Below are positions 1 to 8,020 of a stretch of 64,000 nucleotides of DNA, piece by piece. Below the pieces are notes generated by a model that was given only the letters and a program-made list of their open reading frames with translations, was not told the DNA's origin and made no database searches. Source of the stretch: Desulfobulbaceae bacterium (GTDB lineage: Bacteria > Desulfobacterota > Desulfobulbia > Desulfobulbales > SURF-16); contig JAGXFQ010000014.1 in the NCBI GenBank assembly GCA_024637145.1, positions 1-64,000 of the forward strand, read 5' to 3'. Every line of letters begins with the position of its first letter. Position 1 is the first letter of the stretch. Both the position numbers and the translations under genes were made by a program.

Positions 1-398
1 CCAGGAATCATCAGCCTTGTGACATACGGTGTCAAAGCACCACGTTATTCCTCGACTTAAACCTGGTGGAAGGAAGACACTCAAGGACGGGCTCATAACC
101 CAAGGGGTGACCCTTCTCTTCCACAACCTGATAGTTTTACCAAAAAAAGCTATGAACTATTTGCAAATAAAAAAAATTCCGGGGGGCCACTTCGATTCAT
201 GCCGCAGATGAAAACACCGACATTGGCCTCGACCTTCCAAGATTTATTCTTGTATGGTTTGTTTAAAAAAAAGACCATATAAGGGGTACAAAAACACGAA
301 GAGCTTCTTGTTTTTATGTTTTTCTTTGTGCCTTCGTGTCTTTGTGTTTCGTCTGCAATAACGAAATTCTACACGTACATTTAAAGTTTTACGGAGTA
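1..398. other. Intergenic region without a supported gene
   Basis: I see no credible gene here. A 60-codon open frame near the left edge has no recognisable domain and no convincing ribosome binding site. Around 290-350 the sequence is very A/T-rich and carries the motif CTTTGTG..CTTCGTGTCTTTGTG, an imperfect inverted partner of ACACGAAG at about 294. This resembles short dispersed intergenic repeats common in anaerobe genomes. Its function is unknown. Confidence 0.5.
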
Positions 399-989
399 CT
401 ATTTATATTTTGCATGACAGGCCTTCCTCTGATTGTTGACCAAGGCGAGGAGGCGGGACGCCTCTTGGAAATTTCCCTCCTGGGCCAGGGCCAGGAGCTC
501 TTTCATGGTGGCCACCGACTCCTGCCATTGGGGGTGCCACTGGTCAGCCGCACTCCGGCCATACTCCTCACAGGTTTGCAGAAAATCTTGCTGCAAGAGA
601 GGGCTGGGGCTTTCTGCCGTGCCAATGGCAGTGCTGATCTGCTTCCATTGCCGGCTCAGATCCTTTTTCAGTTTTTTAAGGGCATATGGCCTCGAGCCGC
701 TGGTGGTTTTGACGATTTCAGGGGGGACAGCCTTTCTAAGCGAGGGAGAAGCGGCCTGCTCTGAGTGGGCTGGTCCCTGATCAGCCAGACTTGCCGTCAG
801 GCTGAGATCAAATTTCACCTCCCCTCGTACGAGCTTCTGTTTGACTTTGACGGCAACCGTATTGCACAGAGTGAGGGTCACCCCGCCCACCGTTAACTGT
901 CCGACAGCAATCTGATCGGCCAGGCGGCGCAGTTCACTGGCAACGCCCTGCAGATTTTCAGGGGAGCAAGAATGTTTATCGGCGGCCAT
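399..989 (-). CDS. amphi-Trp-like / XXXCH-like domain protein
   Basis: A 196-residue soluble protein with no signal peptide. Residues about 10-70 (ELRRLADQIAVG, then VGGVTLTL, then a VKVKQK / VKFDLSL strand pair) resemble the small amphi-Trp domain. The last about 60 residues form a helical segment ending in KACHAKYK, as expected for the C-terminal XXXCH domain. Both families are known from the so-called GAK gene set, whose biochemical role is not established, and no partner lies in this window. The start at 989 is supported by an AAGGAGGG ribosome binding site four bases upstream. A basic Lys/Arg-rich linker (about 95-125) joins the two parts. Domain assignment is from memory of the family patterns and is moderately sure. 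Confidence 0.7.
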   Translation of the reverse strand: MAADKHSCSPENLQGVASELRRLADQIAVGQLTVGGVTLTLCNTVAVKVKQKLVRGEVKFDLSLTASLADQGPAHSEQAASPSLRKAVPPEIVKTTSGSRPYALKKLKKDLSRQWKQISTAIGTAESPSPLLQQDFLQTCEEYGRSAADQWHPQWQESVATMKELLALAQEGNFQEASRLLALVNNQRKACHAKYK

Positions 990-1241
990 CCGCCCTCCTT
1001 GTAAAAAGTTCTTTGTGAGAAAAACAGGACCTCACCACCAGAGCTTGACTGCTGACAATAACTATTACTATTTTTCCTACCAAGACGAAAGGCCAAATCG
1101 GTGTGCTCGCCCAAGGGCGGCAGAGTCGCCCATCCCAAGCAGGAATGGCCCACTCCTCCTTGGGATGGTTAAAGATCTCGTCAGGAGAGATCAGCCGGGC
1201 AAAAAGTGGGCAAACCCGGGGGCAAGGTCGCTTGAGATCAC

Positions 1242-2639
1242 TTATTTGAGATCTTTCATGGTTTGGAAAAGCTCGGCTATCTCATCCTGCACCGCCTGAT
1301 CCCCCGCCATCATGCCCTTGGCCTTTTCCAGATGATAGGTGGCCTGCTTGAACTGGCCTTTGAAATAAAAGCTGCGCCCCAGATTGAGATGAGAGAGGGC
1401 CTGATTTCCCTGGCGCGCCTGGATACCGGCAATCTGGAAATAACCGCCGGCAAAATCAGGCATGGCGCCCACCAGTTGTTTGTAGAGAGCAAGGGCCCGC
1501 TGGTCATCACCACTGGTGGTAAGGGTGACAGCCAGATTATAGGATGCATACCAGTCCCCGGGGTCAAGATTTCTGGCCTTGTCAAAAAGCTCCTGGGCCT
1601 CTTGAAGACGGCCGCTCTTAAAGGCGATAAGGCCAAGGTCACTGAGCAGAATCGTTTTGGCGGGAAAGGCCTCCATAACCTTTTTCAGTTCCTCTGCCGC
1701 CTTGCCATATTCACCCTGATCGGCATAGGCCAGAGAAAGGCCATAGGTGGCCATCTGCCGCTCAAATTCATTGTCCGCGGTGCGGATTTTTTTCCGGTAG
1801 GATGCCATGAGCTCTTGGGGTTGCCTGGTATAGGACTTAATGCGGCACTTGATGCGGTTGAACGCAAACTGATCCACCTCTGGAAAGGTGCCGCGCTCTT
1901 TGCCGTGGATCAGATCTTCAACATAGCCCATGCGCAGTTGCGGCTTGGGATGGGTGAGCAGGTATTGCGGCACTTCACCCATATTGAGCTGATTAACCTT
2001 GTGCATCTTTTTGAGCATGGTGACCATATCCTGGGGGTCACGCTGGGCCTCAAGCATATAGGCATAGGCCTTGCGGTCCGCCTCTTCTTCGTCCTGGCGG
2101 GTAAAGGCCATGCTCATGGCAGCCCCTGTGGCCATGCCGCCGGTAATGAGGGCCTGGGAAAGGGCTCCACCCCCCAGGGCAATACCGGCCAGGACCAGGG
2201 CCAGGGTGGCGGCATTTATCTTGGTGGAATTGTCAACCCTGTCGGCGATATGACGGCTCACCACATGACCGATCTCATGGGCCAGGACACTGTGGAGCTC
2301 TCCCTCATTTTCCATGGTTTCCAGCAGACCTGAATACATGAAGATCAGACCGGATGGGGAGGCAAAGGCATTGAATTGCCGATTGTTGATTACGTAAAAA
2401 TGATAATTGAAATACTGGTTGCCGGCCACGGCAAGGATCTCCTGGCCCAGCTTGTTAATATATTGATTGATATCGGGCTCGTCCAGGATGTCAAATTCAC
2501 TCCTGATCACAGCCAGCATCTTCTGGCCGTATTCCCGTTCCTCCTTGACACTAAAGGCGTATCCAGGGGAGGTGGCAAGAAAATCCCAGCACAGAAGAAG
2601 GGCTATGGAGATGACTATGGTCACTTTTTTGTAAAACAT
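1242..2639 (-). CDS. Periplasmic M48 metalloprotease with TPR repeats (BepA/YfgC-like)
   Basis: A 465-residue zinc protease exported to the periplasm. An N-terminal signal peptide (MFYKKVTIVISIALLLC, processed near SPGYA) is followed by the M48 catalytic domain with the HEIGH zinc motif (VLAHEIGHVVSRH) and the downstream glutamate motif EEEADRKA. A Gly/Ala-rich hydrophobic stretch lies between them. The C-terminal half contains tetratricopeptide repeats (for example AGGYFQIAGIQARQG). Family members such as BepA degrade or assist misfolded outer-membrane proteins, so a similar quality-control role is inferred. An upstream in-frame TTG at 2744 would bury the signal peptide inside the protein, so I start at the ATG at 2639. 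It is divergent from recN. Confidence 0.9.
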   Translation of the reverse strand: MFYKKVTIVISIALLLCWDFLATSPGYAFSVKEEREYGQKMLAVIRSEFDILDEPDINQYINKLGQEILAVAGNQYFNYHFYVINNRQFNAFASPSGLIFMYSGLLETMENEGELHSVLAHEIGHVVSRHIADRVDNSTKINAATLALVLAGIALGGGALSQALITGGMATGAAMSMAFTRQDEEEADRKAYAYMLEAQRDPQDMVTMLKKMHKVNQLNMGEVPQYLLTHPKPQLRMGYVEDLIHGKERGTFPEVDQFAFNRIKCRIKSYTRQPQELMASYRKKIRTADNEFERQMATYGLSLAYADQGEYGKAAEELKKVMEAFPAKTILLSDLGLIAFKSGRLQEAQELFDKARNLDPGDWYASYNLAVTLTTSGDDQRALALYKQLVGAMPDFAGGYFQIAGIQARQGNQALSHLNLGRSFYFKGQFKQATYHLEKAKGMMAGDQAVQDEIAELFQTMKDLK

Positions 2640-2846
2640 AAAATAAGGGGCCACCGGGGCAGGGAAAAGAGATCTTGGGGCAAAAAAGAAACTAAGAGAA
2701 TAGGTATACCTTATCAGTTTTGTTTGCCAGATAAAACGGGCCAAGAGGGTTTATGGACTTCTGTCCATAAATCCTGTATAGATTTTAGGGATCATTTTTT
2801 TCGGTCCTTTTATTAATCACCTGATTACCCCCTTCTTATTTCTGCC

Positions 2847-4496
2847 ATGCTTCGTGAACTGCACATAGAAAATCTGGCCATTATCAAAGAGCTCACCCTT
2901 GATTTCAGCCATGGCCTCACCGTGTTGACCGGTGAGACCGGGGCAGGGAAATCAATCATTCTCCAGGCCATCCATCTTCTTTCCGGCGGCAAGGCCACGG
3001 CCAAACTGGTACGCAGCGGCACCAAGCAGGCCGTGGTGGAAGCCCTCTTTGAGATCTCCCCGCAATCCCCGGTGCGCAAGCTCAGCCAGGATAATGGTAT
3101 TGAATGTGATGACACCCTGATCCTTAAAAGGATCCTTTCTGAGAGTGGTCGCAGCCGCTTTTATTTAAACGGCAGCATGACCACGGCCAAATTTGTCGGC
3201 TCCCTGAGCGAATTTCTCCTCAGCGTGGCCAGCCAGCACGATCATCAGCAGCTCCTTGATCCCCAAGCCCATCTTGATTTTGTCGATACTGCCGGCGATC
3301 TCTTTACCCAGAGGCACGCCGTTACCGCCCTCCATGAAAAATGGACAGCAGCCAGGCAGCAGCTCCTTACCCTCCAGGGCAATGAACGGGACAAGGAACA
3401 GCGTAAAGATTTTCTGCACTACCAGATCAACGAAATCGAAGAGGCGGCCCTGGTCAGCGGCGAAGAGGAGAGTTTGCTGGAAGAAAAAAACCGGCTGCGC
3501 AGCTCCACGGAACTCTCCAAACTGGCAGCCGACGCCTATGACAGGCTGTACACCATTACGGATTCCCTGGCCGCGGTCCGCAAGAAGCTGGAACAGGCCG
3601 CGCTCCTTGACCCGCAGGCCGTGGCCATCAGTGAGGGGGTTGCTGAGCAGAGTTATCTCCTGGAAGAGCAGCGCACGGAAATCCGCGATTACATGGCAAC
3701 GATTCCCCACGATCCTGCCCGCCTTGATGAGGTTGCCGAGCGTATTGACACCCTCGCCCATCTGAAACGAAAATATGGGGGGTCCATTGCCGAGATCCTC
3801 CACTTCCTTGAGGAGGCCCGTGCAGAGCTTACCACCCTGGAATCCCTGGATCAGGAGATTGCCGCCACCCGGCTCCTGGCAGAAAGCTCTCTGCAGGAGT
3901 TACACACCCTCTGCCAGGAGCTGAGTCATGCCCGGCAACAGGCCGCCCAGCAGCTTGGTGTTGCCATCAGCAACGAACTGCACTCCCTCTGTCTGGAAAA
4001 CAGCCGCTTTGAGATCGAGGTGACCCCCAAGGAGCCGTCGCGCACCGGCATGGATCATCTGGAATTTCTCTTTTCCGCCAATTTTGGTGAGGAGATCAAG
4101 CCCCTCAAGCAGGTGGCCTCCGGCGGCGAGCTCTCCCGCCTGCTTCTCGGCCTCAAATGTGTGCTGGCCAAAAATGACCAGGTGGAAACGGTGATCTTTG
4201 ACGAGGTGGACAGCGGCATCAGCGGCCAGGCAGCCGAATCGGTGGGTGCCAAGATCAGGGAACTGGCCGGTCACCACCAGGTCCTCTGCATCACCCACCT
4301 TGCCCACATCGCCTCCCTGGCTGATTGCCATTTCCAGGTGAGCAAAGCCATTGAAGATGGCCGGACCATGACCACCATCCGCTCCCTGCAGGGCCCGGCC
4401 ATCGTGGAGGCCCTGGCCGCCATGCTCGACGGCACCTCGGCCACGGCGAGCACCCTGGCCTATGTCCAGCAACTGGTGGAGAGAAAGACAAAATGA
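2847..4496 (+). CDS. recN: DNA repair protein RecN
   Basis: An SMC-like ATPase for double-strand break repair, cytoplasmic, of usual family length (549 residues). The N-terminus has the Walker A motif GETGAGKS at about 31-38. Two coiled-coil arms lie in the middle. The ABC signature ASGGELSR and Walker B VIFDEVDSGISG are in the C-terminal head. The D-loop is followed by the switch histidine in CITHLAHIA. The ATG at 2847 gives the normal RecN start (MLRELHIENLAIIKEL). The last four bases overlap the next gene as ATGA, so the two are probably co-transcribed and translationally coupled. Confidence 0.96.
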   Translation: MLRELHIENLAIIKELTLDFSHGLTVLTGETGAGKSIILQAIHLLSGGKATAKLVRSGTKQAVVEALFEISPQSPVRKLSQDNGIECDDTLILKRILSESGRSRFYLNGSMTTAKFVGSLSEFLLSVASQHDHQQLLDPQAHLDFVDTAGDLFTQRHAVTALHEKWTAARQQLLTLQGNERDKEQRKDFLHYQINEIEEAALVSGEEESLLEEKNRLRSSTELSKLAADAYDRLYTITDSLAAVRKKLEQAALLDPQAVAISEGVAEQSYLLEEQRTEIRDYMATIPHDPARLDEVAERIDTLAHLKRKYGGSIAEILHFLEEARAELTTLESLDQEIAATRLLAESSLQELHTLCQELSHARQQAAQQLGVAISNELHSLCLENSRFEIEVTPKEPSRTGMDHLEFLFSANFGEEIKPLKQVASGGELSRLLLGLKCVLAKNDQVETVIFDEVDSGISGQAAESVGAKIRELAGHHQVLCITHLAHIASLADCHFQVSKAIEDGRTMTTIRSLQGPAIVEALAAMLDGTSATASTLAYVQQLVERKTK

Positions 4497-5500
4497 CCAC
4501 TGCCCTCGCCCTCTTTTCAGGCGGCCTCGACTCCCTGCTCGCCTGCCGGGTTATCCAGAATCAGGGGATCAAAGTCAAGGCCCTCAAGTTTGTCAGCCCT
4601 TTTTTCGACTATGACCTCCTGGTCCGTCAGGATGAATATTGTTCCGAAATCTTCACCAGATACGGCATAGACGTTGAGCTCATTGACATAAGTGCACCTT
4701 TTTTGCAGATGCTGGCCGCCCCTGCCCATGGTTACGGTAAAAACTTCAACCCTTGCGTTGATTGCAAGATTCTGCTGGTGTCTACCGCCAAAGGGCTTAT
4801 GGCCCACTATGACGCCTCTTTTCTCATTACCGGCGAGGTGGTTGGCCAACGCCCCATGTCGCAACGCCAGGATACCCTGCGCATCATCGAAAGAGAGAGC
4901 AACACCGACGGCATTCTTCTGCGCCCCTTGTGCTGCCGGGCCCTGAAGAAAACAAAGGCAGAGGAGCTCGGTCTCATTGATCCGGACGCGCTGCCGCATT
5001 TTTACGGCCGCAACCGGACACCGCAGATAGAACTGGCTGCCCAACTGGGCATTACGGACTTCCCCTCCCCTGCCGGAGGCTGTATCCTCACCGAGCCCTT
5101 ACGGGGCGGCCGCATGCGAGCCCTCTACAACCTGCACCAACCGCACCTGCTGACCCCTGACAATACCCGCTTTCTTCTCCAGGGCCGCCAATATCGTTTT
5201 CCTTCCGGCGCCTGGCTCAGCTTGGGCCGCAACGAGGCGGAAAATGACCATATTGAGTCCCTCCAGATGGAGAAAGACCTTATAATCAGGGCCGCTGCTG
5301 ACCGGCCGGGTCCCAGCGGCCTTCTCCGGTTCAGTCAGGGCCTGGCGGATTATGAGCTCGCCGCCGCCATTGTCGCCTGTTACCTGAAAAAAAATGACGC
5401 CCGGATCCAGGAGATGCAGGTTATTAACCATGGGGGCCAGAGCCATCTCCTCAAGGTGGAACCAGCCGGCCCTGAGGAGATCGAAGCGCTGCGCTGGTAG
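4493..5500 (+). CDS. PP-loop ATPase, MnmA/ThiI-like tRNA thiolation family
   Basis: A 335-residue protein beginning with a PP-loop (LFSGGLDS at 8-15) that adenylates substrates. Cysteine motifs NPCVDCK (about 87-93) and LRPLCC (about 143-148) and the PAGGCILT segment are typical of tRNA 2-thio/4-thiouridine synthases related to MnmA and ThiI. The C-terminal about 110 residues resemble the NFACT-R/DUF814-type RNA-binding extension found in delta-proteobacterial homologues. It is probably a tRNA sulfurtransferase, but the modified position cannot be told from sequence alone. It overlaps recN by 4 bp. Its last codons (LRW and stop) fall inside the direct repeat that recurs 2.3 kb downstream. Confidence 0.8.
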   Translation: MTTALALFSGGLDSLLACRVIQNQGIKVKALKFVSPFFDYDLLVRQDEYCSEIFTRYGIDVELIDISAPFLQMLAAPAHGYGKNFNPCVDCKILLVSTAKGLMAHYDASFLITGEVVGQRPMSQRQDTLRIIERESNTDGILLRPLCCRALKKTKAEELGLIDPDALPHFYGRNRTPQIELAAQLGITDFPSPAGGCILTEPLRGGRMRALYNLHQPHLLTPDNTRFLLQGRQYRFPSGAWLSLGRNEAENDHIESLQMEKDLIIRAAADRPGPSGLLRFSQGLADYELAAAIVACYLKKNDARIQEMQVINHGGQSHLLKVEPAGPEEIEALRW

Positions 5501-5686
5501 CAGCCCTTTCTTATGCCTGGATGTGCGGGAATTCTTGCCAGGGCCGCCGGCCAATATATTCTATTGTTCTTCGCCCTGCTGCCCAAGGATATGGCCGGCA
5601 AGTCTTAAAGCCGATGTAACTCAGTTGGCTGACTTGCTGATTCGTAATCAGCAAGTCAGCGGTTTAACCCCGCTCATCGGCTCCAG
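5492..5686 (+). repeat. Left direct repeat of the tRNA-Thr islet
   Basis: A segment of about 195 bp starting at the end of the PP-loop gene (cgctggtagcagc) and ending with the CCA end of a degenerate tRNA-Thr. It matches 7784-7974 along its length with scattered substitutions and small indels. It is the left boundary of a 2.1-kb accessory segment. Confidence 0.85.
5610..5685 (+). pseudogene. Degenerate tRNA-Thr(CGT) copy
   Basis: The acceptor stem (GCCGATG/CATCGGC) and the CGT anticodon arm match the intact gene at 7898-7973 base for base. The D-arm reads ggctgact where the intact copy has ggtagagt, so its stem no longer closes. The T-loop reads TTTAA instead of the invariant TTCGA, which removes C56 needed for D-loop/T-loop contact. 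The upstream promoter is altered too: TTGCCA replaces TTGACA and the spacer is longer. It is most likely a non-functional duplicate. Confidence 0.8.
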
Positions 5687-5709
5687 CATTACTAACTGAA
5701 AGCAATCAA

Positions 5710-5976
5710 TTACTTCAGTTGGCTATCTTTGCTACCACGACGATTAAACAGTGTAAAAGCCGTCTGTTCTTTTTCGAGTTCTAACTGGCAACCTACACAA
5801 AGGCGAACTCCAGGGATTGCTTTACGGCGAGCATCTGGAATAACAGCCTCACATTCCTTACAATGAGTAGAACTCTCACCATCAGGCAACCGACTTCTGA
5901 CTAGTTGTACTCCGTCTTCTACTGTGGCGTTTATTTGATCCTGCACAGCCCCATCACGGGACCAACCAACAGCCAT
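5710..5976 (-). CDS. TraR/DksA family C4 zinc-finger protein
   Basis: An 88-residue protein with the DksA/TraR-type C4 zinc finger: CKEC (about 39-42) and CVGC (about 60-63) separated by 17 residues. The acidic N-terminal coiled coil is short, as in phage and plasmid TraR or YbiI proteins. Such proteins bind the secondary channel of RNA polymerase and modulate promoters. AAAGGAG lies seven bases before the ATG at 5976. It is located in the accessory islet, so a mobile-element origin is likely. Confidence 0.88.
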   Translation of the reverse strand: MAVGWSRDGAVQDQINATVEDGVQLVRSRLPDGESSTHCKECEAVIPDARRKAIPGVRLCVGCQLELEKEQTAFTLFNRRGSKDSQLK

Positions 5977-6029
5977 AATATGCTCCTTTGTAAATTATTC
6001 CATCCCCAAGCCCATGCATATCCAATGAT

Positions 6030-6305
6030 TTATGCAACCTTGAGAAGGAGTTTTTTGCCAAGTGCTTTGGCAAATTTCTCCAAGGTGGATAATTTTATAT
6101 CTTCTGCATGGTTCTCAATGCGAGATATGGCTGACTTTTTGGTTTGGAGTTTTTGTGCCAATTGTTCCTGGGTAAGACCAGCTTCTTCACGAGCATTTTT
6201 GAGAATGACGCCAATTTTAAATTGTTCGTAGCCTGAATCAAAGCCATTAGCGAATTCAGGGTCACGGCTTTTGCGATTCTTTATGTATTTTTTTAAATCA
6301 CTCAT
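6030..6305 (-). CDS. HigA-like XRE-family antitoxin
   Basis: A 91-residue protein with a helix-turn-helix of the Cro/C1 type ([10 protein letters not shown], then KSAISRIEN) in the C-terminal two thirds and a charged N-terminal arm. It begins two bases after the stop of the upstream toxin gene, so the pair is one toxin-first operon, the order characteristic of higBA. It would bind and neutralise the toxin and repress the promoter at 6661-6689. Confidence 0.88.
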   Translation of the reverse strand: MSDLKKYIKNRKSRDPEFANGFDSGYEQFKIGVILKNAREEAGLTQEQLAQKLQTKKSAISRIENHAEDIKLSTLEKFAKALGKKLLLKVA

Positions 6306-6307
6306 TG

Positions 6308-6652
6308 TTAACTCCTTTTGAAGTAATCCCGTTTCCTTTCCTCTGCCAATTTTATGGCCTGCTTCGGTGTTTTTTGTGTTTTCTTTTGAAAAGCATGATT
6401 GAGCACTATCAGTTTAGGGCCATCAAAGAATCCTAATATGCGAAATATATCATTTCCTGATTGTACCCTTACCTCCCATATGTCATCTGTGTTTACAAGT
6501 TTTTTGAGGTAGGTTGTCGGGACTTTGGGTAGCTCCTCAATTACTTGTAATACCCAAACAGCTTTTTGTGCCTGCTTTGGGGTTAATGAGTTGAAAAACT
6601 CCTCAACTGGGCTTTTCCCATTGGCTGCTTTGTAAAATTCAATTTCAGGCAT
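6308..6652 (-). CDS. HigB/RelE-like toxin (Gp49 family)
   Basis: A 114-residue protein of the phage-derived Gp49-like/HigB group of RelE-fold mRNA interferases. Typical features are the opening [19 protein letters not shown], the strand [18 protein letters not shown], and FRILGFFDG followed by a basic tail ([17 protein letters not shown]). Family members cleave mRNA on the ribosome when free of antitoxin. The partner follows immediately. No Shine-Dalgarno sequence is visible before the ATG. The best promoter lies so close that the message may be nearly leaderless. Confidence 0.88.
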   Translation of the reverse strand: MPEIEFYKAANGKSPVEEFFNSLTPKQAQKAVWVLQVIEELPKVPTTYLKKLVNTDDIWEVRVQSGNDIFRILGFFDGPKLIVLNHAFQKKTQKTPKQAIKLAEERKRDYFKRS

Positions 6653-6660
6653 ATGAATAT

Positions 6661-6689
6661 ATGTTAACTCGCGTGTTAACTTTTAGCAA
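6661..6689 (-). promoter_or_regulatory. Candidate higBA promoter/operator
   Basis: On the minus strand, TTGCTA (6689-6684), 17 bp, then TAACAT (6666-6661). Two copies of the self-complementary hexamer GTTAAC, separated by six bases, form an inverted repeat inside the spacer and -10 region. This is where a HigA repressor would be expected to bind. It lies directly before the toxin ATG at 6652. Confidence 0.5.
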
Positions 6690-6719
6690 GTTGTAAATTT
6701 TATCAGCTCACAACAGTGT

Positions 6720-6778
6720 AATAAGTGGAATCTAATCCGTCATATCACCCCTATAGATGGACGGATTTTCCACTTATT
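6720..6778. repeat. Imperfect palindrome, MITE-like
   Basis: Arms AATAAGTGGA..AATCCGTC and GACGGATT..TCCACTTATT face each other across about 20 bases. About 15 bases further right a second inverted pair, GGGTCAGGCTT / AAGCCTGACCC (about 6795-6834), follows. GGGGTCAGGCTTTGG occurs again at 7730. Such units resemble REP-type repeats or short non-autonomous elements. Confidence 0.5.
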
Positions 6779-6862
6779 GCAACAAGAACAGCCGGGTCAG
6801 GCTTTGGTAATGGCACAATTCAAGTATCGCAAGCCTGACCCCAGCCCCTTTATATCAATAAG

Positions 6863-7291
6863 TTAGATGCTATATTCCCAAGGATTTAGTAGGGCAACAC
6901 CGCTAACTTCCATATCTGTCGTGTTTCTGGTTACGACTGTTAGGCCGTAAGAAATTCCTGTAGCCGCAATTTGCCCATCGATTGCAGGCAGGGCTTTGCC
7001 TAATATTTCAGAATGAGCTTGGATTTGCCCCCAAACTGTAGCCGTTTGAAGGTCGAAATTAATAATTCTGTTTTTGAATCGTTCTTGAAGGTCTGAATTT
7101 ACCCAGCGGTGAAGTTTGTCTTTCTTTTTGTTTTCAGGTAATTTTTCGATTCCTTTGTGGATTTCTCCGATAGTTAAAACACTGATAAACAGGGTGGTTT
7201 CTTCAATTTCTGAAACCCATTTAACGACTTTTGGACTGGGAGATTTTTTAATGAGTTCTGAAATTACACAGGTGTCCAGTAGGTAATTCAT
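6863..7291 (-). CDS. VapC-like PIN-domain toxin
   Basis: A 142-residue PIN-fold endoribonuclease. It has the N-terminal acidic residue in YLLDTCVISEL, the central glutamate in ISVLTIGEIHKGI, and the C-terminal acidic cluster in PAIDGQIAATG and VTRNTTDME. These four acidic positions coordinate magnesium in VapC toxins, which cut tRNA or rRNA. Its ATG overlaps the stop of the antitoxin gene by four bases (ATGA), so translation is coupled. Confidence 0.92.
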   Translation of the reverse strand: MNYLLDTCVISELIKKSPSPKVVKWVSEIEETTLFISVLTIGEIHKGIEKLPENKKKDKLHRWVNSDLQERFKNRIINFDLQTATVWGQIQAHSEILGKALPAIDGQIAATGISYGLTVVTRNTTDMEVSGVALLNPWEYSI

Positions 7292-7542
7292 AACTCAATA
7301 TCCCTTGGCGTTTCCTTGCTTCTAGTTAGGTCTAGGTCCTCTTTTGCGAGAGGAGATGCCTGGAAAAATTTAACCAAGTTCGTTTTTGGTTTTATTAATT
7401 TTTGATATTCGTCGATTGAGATCACAACGACGGCATCTTTGCCGTGTTTGGTTACGACCTGCGGACCATTATGTTGTGCTTTATCAACTAGATTGCTGAA
7501 TCTGTTTTTAGCATCCTGAAGTTGCCAATGGTTTTCTATCAT
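7288..7542 (-). CDS. Phd/YefM-family antitoxin
   Basis: An 84-residue protein starting with a Phd/YefM DNA-binding module (WQLQDAKNRFSNLVDKAQ, then GPQVVTKHGKDAVVVIS, then EYQKL) and ending in a presumably disordered tail that would wrap the toxin. It is the first gene of a vapBC-type operon and overlaps the PIN toxin. Phd-type antitoxins paired with PIN toxins are well known. Autorepression is expected by analogy. Confidence 0.9.
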   Translation of the reverse strand: MIENHWQLQDAKNRFSNLVDKAQHNGPQVVTKHGKDAVVVISIDEYQKLIKPKTNLVKFFQASPLAKEDLDLTRSKETPRDIEL

Positions 7543-7629
7543 AGCGACACCTTGGTTAGTATTTTTCTGTCCAGTCTGTCTAGAATATATGCCTTGGGTT
7601 GATTGGTGTCAATTTTTTTTGCGAAGTCA

Positions 7630-7680
7630 ACAAAGGATCACAAAGGGGTCACAAAGGGGTCAGGGTCACAAAGGGGTCAA
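7630..7680. repeat. Short tandem ACAAAGGGGTC repeats
   Basis: Four near-identical 10-11-bp units (ACAAAGGATC, then ACAAAGGGGTC three times, with a short break before the last). An inverted pair GGTCAAA / TTTGACC (7675-7694) follows. The units are too short and too few for a CRISPR array. They look like microsatellite or mobile-element debris at the edge of the islet. Confidence 0.6.
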
Positions 7681-7827
7681 ATCTTCCTTTGACCTAAGAG
7701 AGTACCTGAGAACAAAAGAGTACAGTGGGGTCAGGCTTTGGGGTGAATTCAGATTGCAATAATCCCATGATAGGCACCAGCTCCGCTGGTAGCAGCATCT
7801 TTCTTTTGCCTGGATGTGCAGGAATTC

Positions 7828-7860
7828 TTGACAGGGACAGGCAATATATTCTATTGTTCC
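7828..7860 (+). promoter_or_regulatory. Candidate tRNA-Thr promoter
   Basis: TTGACA at 7828-7833 is a perfect -35 element, followed at the right distance by the A/T-rich stretch tatattctattg. The predicted start is about 30 bases upstream of the mature tRNA. The duplicate at 5492-5686 has lost the -35 match. Confidence 0.5.
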
Positions 7861-7897
7861 TCACCCTGCTGCCGGGATATCGCCAGCAAACCTTAAA

Positions 7898-7973
7898 GCC
7901 GATGTAACTCAGTTGGTAGAGTAGCTGATTCGTAATCAGCAAGTCAGCGGTTCGACCCCGCTCATCGGCTCCA
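7898..7973 (+). tRNA. tRNA-Thr (anticodon CGT)
   Basis: A 76-base cloverleaf: acceptor GCCGATG/CATCGGC, D-arm ACTC..GAGT, anticodon stem GCTGA/TCAGC with CGT at 7931-7933 (reads ACG), T-arm AGCGG-TTCGACC-CCGCT, discriminator T and encoded CCA. All invariant positions are present. A terminator follows directly. Confidence 0.95.
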
Positions 7974-7981
7974 GTAATATC

Positions 7982-8020
7982 AAGGGCTTACAGATAAGAA
8001 AAACTGGGAGCCCTTTTTTT
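7982..8020 (+). terminator. Intrinsic terminator after tRNA-Thr
   Basis: Stem AAGGGCT (7982-7988) with AGCCCTT (8009-8015), loop of 20 bases, followed by a T-run. It is placed right behind the tRNA. Confidence 0.7.

Larger units (their letters stand above)
5492..7974. other. Accessory islet bounded by tRNA-Thr direct repeats
   Basis: Two direct repeats of about 190 bp, each holding a tRNA-Thr, enclose 2.1 kb that carries a TraR/DksA-like zinc finger, two toxin-antitoxin pairs and short repeats. The enclosed DNA is visibly more A/T-rich than the flanks. No integrase or transposase is present. Because the repeats extend upstream of the tRNA, this is not a standard 3'-end tRNA attachment-site duplication. 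Tandem duplication followed by replacement of the spacer, or loss of an integrase, are both possible. Confidence 0.7.
7784..7974 (+). repeat. Right direct repeat of the tRNA-Thr islet
   Basis: A copy of 5492-5686 that contains the intact tRNA-Thr and its promoter region. It begins with the same cgctggtagcagc that ends the PP-loop gene at 5500, so this copy probably still carries the last bases of an ancestral gene end. Confidence 0.85.

Noticed and set aside
29-211. A 60-codon open frame at the left edge
   Set aside because: No family, no convincing ribosome binding site and atypical composition.
5610-5685. A second functional tRNA-Thr gene
   Set aside because: The D-stem is broken and the invariant T-loop bases are changed, so it is called a degenerate copy.
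7630-7680. A CRISPR array
   Set aside because: Units are only about 11 bp, directly adjacent and without spacers, and no cas gene is present.
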